From contig JAVHZZ010000002.1 in assembly GCA_036250195.1 (NCBI GenBank), positions 274,664,960 through 274,728,959 on the forward strand: a stretch of 64,000 nt of DNA. Reading direction: 5' to 3'. Both the position numbers and the translations under genes were made by a program. Shown piece by piece: positions 59,061 to 64,000 of the stretch (positions within the stretch are counted from its first letter, which is position 1; each line of letters opens with the position of its first letter). The notes beneath the pieces are model-generated. The model did no database searches, was not told where the DNA came from, and saw nothing but the letters and a program-made list of their open reading frames with translations. The stretch is from Mixophyes australis. Its lineage: Eukaryota > Chordata > Amphibia > Anura > Limnodynastidae.

Positions 59061-62050
59061 AATGCTGACCTATCTTAATTTCAGAATTATTTTTCCAATA
59101 ACACTACGGTGCCCTACCCTTTGCCATCTTTACTTTCATCCAAATGTTCTTTTTTTTTTCCCCATCCCATGTGAAGTAAAACTTATTCCTTCTCCATCAT
59201 AAAGAGATGGTCCGATGGTTATAGATTGGAGTCCCACTCCTTCATGATGCAGACTGGAATCGTGGGTGAATAATATTGTAGCCTTTTAGGCTTTAGCAGA
59301 TTACTCTCACGAATAACTTCATGCACTACATCAGATGATGGTGCTTGTGTAATCCGCGGTTCACAGCTGCGTGTGTAACCGCCTCACCCACCACTGACTG
59401 TGGTGGAAGAAAGCTCCGAACGGAGAGAGGGGTATGAAGAGACCGTAGGATTCCAACGGAGACAATTATTTACTTCCAGATTGACCCGGTGATGTCAACT
59501 CCTGTGTATGATGAGTGGAATATAGCCGGCAATTGAAGCATGTAGAAAATGAATAAAAATAGCACAATACAGTACCAAATGGGGCATAGAGGGGCATAGA
59601 GTCAACTATTTAGTTGGTCTCTTACTCCAATCTATAACCATCGGACACACAGTGATCCTAAGGAGATGATTCTCTAATGGTATAAATTAACGGGTGTGTA
59701 GAACGACGCATCTAATTTCCAATCAGAGACAGTGAGTACTATAATATATCTTACTCATTTATGTGTCTTTCTCCATCTATGGGGTATGAAGTGGAATACA
59801 CTTTTCATGGTGAACTAATACTATAAAACCAACTGGAAGCTGAGGCTTCAGATCATCTTTACTCCGTACGGAGCTATACATATGGCTATACAGATATTAT
59901 TTTTCATCGGAAGAAGTTTATTATTATATGTGGACTAATAACTACGGCAATAATCAGCATTTCTTTCTGGGAGGAATTTGCAGAGCAATGCTCAATTTTT
60001 TATAATTTTTGACCACAATATCGGCTAGAGGGTACACAGCTGTTATACATATTTCTAATAGTAGCGTTGTGGTTCTTATATTTTAGACTCATGAGCACCA
60101 TTTTACATGGTTTTTTATAGTCCATGAATTGTTATATCATCCTATGTCACAGTGCACTGTGACGTAGATTCTGTATATCTTTCCCCCTATTACCATCATT
60201 TAAGCATCAATAGGTAATATATGTATGATTTTACTGTGACATTAAATACTATTTTATTTATTTGACCACTCGTGATCTGCTATTTATGCTCCACTAGCCC
60301 ATATTGGGAGATAGTTAGATTTGAGCGCTGCATTCGTCTTTTGTTGTTAATACTGTAGTTCTAAATGTTTAAACATCATTTTTAATGTCCCCCAGCATAT
60401 GCTTAAGTTCAACGCCTTCTTTTACCTGAGTTCCATTTTTTTAATCTACAAATTAAGCTCTAAAGATAACATTATCTTGACAAGGTATTGAATACCTCTC
60501 AGTCAGTTAATGCAAGAGATTTGTGTGAGGTCTCAGGGGGACAAAATTCAAGTTAAATTATTATATGTGGACTAATGTTTAAGTTTAAGATGTTCTTTTA
60601 GGGGACCTTATTTTTACACAATAAAAATATTCATTAAAGACTAATTGCAAATTTTCTCTGGGTGTAAAAAAAGTTTTTTAAAAAGTGTAATTTAGTGCCT
60701 TGTAATACTTAATAATAATACTTTTGATCTTCATGTCCCATATTGTCACCATACAATATCAGCTTCTGGGTACAGATTTCTCATCTTTGTGATGTATATT
60801 TTAATCCTCAGGGTAGGTGGGGGGATAGGTGTGCTTAATGGAGGGTGACAGTTGCCCTTTAATGCTCTGCTTTTTAAAGATTAGGGCTGAGTATAAAAGG
60901 CATAGTTATGAGGTTTAATGATTTAATTGGGACAACTGGGGAGTTAAAATGGTTAATACACCCTTGGGAACAATGTTTCCTGATGGCCTATGAATGTTTT
61001 GTCTGTGACACAAGAGGTCATGTTATATACTTTTGACAATACCAACTAGATTACCTACATATCCATTTAAAATAGAAGTAGGATAAAATATATTACTTTT
61101 ATATCTGTTTCTTAAAAGTATTTATCAGGTTAATTTAATATGATAACAAAACATAGTTTTGTACTGTTATTTGCAAAACTGTGTGAAAATATGAATATTT
61201 GGATAAGGGGAGTTACACATTTTGTTATTGATACTTTGTTATTATGAATCTAAAGGTACTTGGGAGCATTTTGCTAATAAGTTATTTGTAGAGTAGTTTG
61301 TTTTATCATTATTCATAAAGTCTTCAACACGAATCAGTACTAGATATGTCTATACTACATTATAGAAGTATTTTGCCTGCAGTTTAGAAGCAAAATCATC
61401 ATATTTTATACTAAAAATGTCTATACAAACATTTTAAAATTTAATATACACAAAACGTAAATTAAATATTCTTTATTTCATCCTACAACACTACACATTA
61501 ACTCTCCTACTGGAGAATATTAATTGTTTTATTGAAATTATACCGATCAACAATTAACCTTCAAACAATTAACCTACAAAGTTGTGTTGTGTTTTGTAGA
61601 GTCTTGCCTGCAATCAAGTATTTATATACTATACTTTTATAAAGTTCATCTTGCCTGCATGATGGAGGAGGCCATGGTAGTATGCAATGAAACACTTTGA
61701 CATTTGGTGAAGGAGAGGTGTAAAGGGTAAAAATTAGGATTTTCCCATTAAGGCAGTAGTGCTCAAGTTATTAAGAGAGACTACTCAGAGATACACTTAG
61801 ACTTTATTTGAGAGGTTGCTAGTGGTTATTTAAATTATTTAATAGGGGCAAATGTAGAGAGGTAAATCATCTGCCCCCCTCCAAAATATCTAAATAACAG
61901 TATCAGCTTAAGGAAAGTTGTAACATTTAAATGTTTTCTGTATAAATGATTTTATTTAAATGAAATAACTTGCACTATCCATATTCTTAGAAATAAAAAT
62001 AAATACCTGTTTTGAAAAGGATAATTTAAAGAATATTATAAATTTACAAC
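59061..62050. other. No gene recognised; includes a 23-bp inverted repeat
   Basis: 59210-59232 and 59624-59646 are exact inverse copies about 390 bases apart, perhaps ends of a small element or fold-back. 60350-62050 is AT-rich with nothing identified. Confidence 0.4.
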
Positions 62051-62065
62051 TGGACATTTTGCAGC

Positions 62066-62595
62066 ATGCTATTTAAGAAGAAGGAAAAACACCACTTCAT
62101 AATTCTGTCCAAAGAGCTTAAGAAGGATATATGTGTTTGGCTAGCATTCCTACAGCATTTTAAAGGCATTTTCATATGGCCCAAGCCAATTACATATAGC
62201 CATACTTTGCAACTTTTCATGGATACATCGGGTGCACAGAGTTTTGATCCTACCTAGAGGGAGGTTTCCAGCGCCATGGCCAACAGAGTGGATAGAGGTG
62301 GGCCTTATTAAAAATTTGCTGTGCCTTGATTTTTTTTGTGGAAAAATACATTTATTTCTGGTATAACAGCCTAGGGGCAGTACAGGCAATGAATAGCCAA
62401 TCTGCATATTTGCGGCTGGCCATATGGCTGCTGCAGCATTTAGTCCTCACATGCCTGTGTTTTAGTATCACATTTAGTGCCAAGCACATGCCAGGAGTAG
62501 AAAACATCTTGCAAGCTTTCAGAAGAGCCAAACCCAAAGCACCGCAGGCGGGTCTCACATGCCCAAATTATGTCTGGCAGATTGTCAAGTCATAG
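62066..62595 (+). pseudogene. DIRS-like retrotransposon RNase H fragment
   Basis: The first piece (62066-62257) reads HFIILSKELKKDICVWLAFL with LQLFMDTSGAQSF, the start of the DIRS-type RNase H (aspartate in DTSGA). The second (62326-62595), in another frame, has QAMNSQSAYLRLAIWLLQHL and ITFSAKHMPGVENIL, typical of the region before the ADALSR motif, here altered. RT, methyltransferase-like and tyrosine recombinase regions are absent. The family call rests on recalled motif patterns. Confidence 0.6.
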
Positions 62596-62599
62596 TCAC

Positions 62600-63132
62600 C
62601 CTCATCAAACACTTTGTTTTATAGCCTGTTTTAGTACTAGGTTGATTGTGTGACTTATTTATGAGACTATATAAAGAGACACAATAATCATGTGGATATA
62701 AATTGAGATAAATTAATGTGAACAAAACTCATTGGATCCAGCTGTTGCTGCTTCATCTGGGATACTGTGATTGTTTTCTGTATACTGCCACTCCTGTTAC
62801 CCTTATGTGTCAGAGGAGACAATAACATTCCATGTACCAAAAAACTACAAAAATGCATTCTGTCTCACATAAGCTCACCTATATTTATACTGTTTAACTG
62901 CATTTTTATTGAATTAATAACATTGTTACACTATTGTACTTGAATATTTTTATATTAAGGTTAAATGTTGATAGATCTTCATTACCTTGGAGAATATAGC
63001 AGAGGTCTGAGACGATGCTCTCATTAAATTCATATAAGCTTCCACTTATACATTTCCGCTCACCTTTGTGTTAGCACTATATCAGTTGAATGTCCCTCTC
63101 CCTCTCTCTCTCTCTCTATATATATCTAACTA

Positions 63133-63171
<39 letters not shown>

Positions 63172-63247
63172 GTATATGAAAAAAGAGGGAAAGGATACAG
63201 CGCCTTCTGGTGTAGTAGATTAAGTTAAACATATTAAAAAGAAAACT
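62600..63247. other. No gene; CT and TA microsatellites
   Basis: CT-rich and TA runs lie at 63100-63176. The rest is AT-rich with nothing recognised. Confidence 0.6.
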
Positions 63248-64000
63248 TGTCGAAGTCAGCATATTGGATAAAGTAATTTCAATTAATATCGAGCAAATTT
63301 GATTGTCTTTGTCTGAAATTATGTGTAGAGCACGCTACGGCATGGAAGGGCATATCCAGCCGCAACACGTGGCAATAACAGTTTTTACACTTTTTGTATA
63401 CATTCGCACAAACACACACACATTTGTAAATAGTACACATTAATCGTGGTTGCAACACATAGTTATTTATGTCGAAATATAGTAGTGTTTATGTGTAATA
63501 TTATAAGTTATATGCATATTACTGATACATATGGTTCTGGTTAAAGGAAATGTATCATGTCTGGTATCATATTAATCCCCTTTACATCAGCAGCTGTCCG
63601 GTGCATTTGGCGAAGAGATCACACATTGCATACTCTAGTTATTGATGTTAGGGAATAAACCTTTAATATGATGCTGACTATAAAATGCTAATAAACTAGT
63701 TGTAATTGGAGTCTTGGCGGGAAGAAAGGAGCACATCCCCTGGAGAGATGACCCCCACCTTTGGATTCTTTAGTTTGAACTAGCCTATGATCTGCAACCC
63801 ACTGGACCTTCCTGAAGCCTGGACCAATAGAAGCAAGCCATACCATCTGCATTGTTTTACTGTAATTCTGTTTGCATATAAGCAGTAGCTTTCATCTAGT
63901 GTTCAGTCATTGACCACAGACTTCAGACCTGAATGACTGTTCACTGAATCCAGAGCGCCTGCGATAAGTAACGGCTGTACTTATTATTATTTCGCTTGAA
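63248..64000 (+). repeat. ERV LTR, diverged copy, cut by the window end
   Basis: It begins TGTCGAAGTCAGCATATTGG. It later matches the solo LTR over CATCAGCAGCTGTCCGGTGC and CACACATTGCATACTCTAGT. It has a few hundred bases of substitutions and a CA tract. Confidence 0.75.

Overview
This window looks like repeat-rich, gene-free DNA from a vertebrate, most likely a frog or other amphibian. That is inferred from the mixture: Gmr1-like and chromovirus Ty3/Gypsy elements, a retrovirus-like ERV, a full-length L1-type LINE, BED-finger hAT transposons, a Tc1-like transposon, a DIRS-like fragment and Penelope-like non-coding pieces, all with eukaryotic features. I see no host protein-coding gene, tRNA, rRNA or prokaryotic operon. 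Almost every long reading frame belongs to a transposable element or is an artefact of a tandem repeat.

Layout. 1-3481: 3' part of a Gmr1-like Ty3/Gypsy element on the + strand, with integrase BEFORE reverse transcriptase/RNase H, and a 492-bp 3' LTR. 3482-5346: a large imperfect palindrome made of inverted ~317-bp arms, TA-repeat tracts and an oppositely oriented Gmr1 LTR fragment. 5347-19936: an endogenous retrovirus on the - strand (LTR, internal region, LTR, deleted internal region, LTR fragment), interrupted by a hAT transposon of about 6 kb whose 3' UTR holds a 23-copy, 78-bp minisatellite. 19937-21562: a scrap of L1 ORF2, then a GC-rich non-coding block with CCAAT-bearing 24-bp repeats. 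21563-28278: a chromovirus (pol nearly in one frame, 1.57-kb LTR) on the - strand joined head-to-head to a rearranged + strand copy of itself. 28279-33944: a second Gmr1-like element on the - strand (492-bp 5' LTR, gag, protease, integrase, RT/RNase H) carrying a hAT passenger and a 190-bp palindromic MITE. 33945-36423: TA repeat and a Penelope-like non-coding stretch with a hammerhead-ribozyme-like core. 36424-49030: a full-length L1 on the - strand bounded by 19-bp imperfect target duplications. It is split by a complete chromovirus (37593-43289) with two 759/760-bp LTRs and a perfect TATTC target duplication. 49031-54500: mostly unannotatable sequence, with a 43-bp-arm perfect hairpin and a truncated Tc1-like transposon. 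54501-64000: a solo ERV LTR, an internally deleted hAT with both terminal repeats that sits inside an interspersed repeat, a DIRS-like RNase H fragment and a further ERV LTR running off the window.

How the pieces relate. The same families recur (two Gmr1-like copies, two chromoviruses, five LTR pieces of one ERV family, two related hATs), so the window can be read as layers. L1 is older than the chromovirus inside it; both Gmr1-like copies carry one hAT insertion at the same site; and the ERV is older than, or host to, the hAT with the minisatellite. Every coding region has stops or frameshifts, so none is likely to work as it stands. The most interesting signals are non-coding: a repeated LTR hairpin with a compensatory base change, the hammerhead-like core, and the shared passenger insertion in the two Gmr1-like copies.
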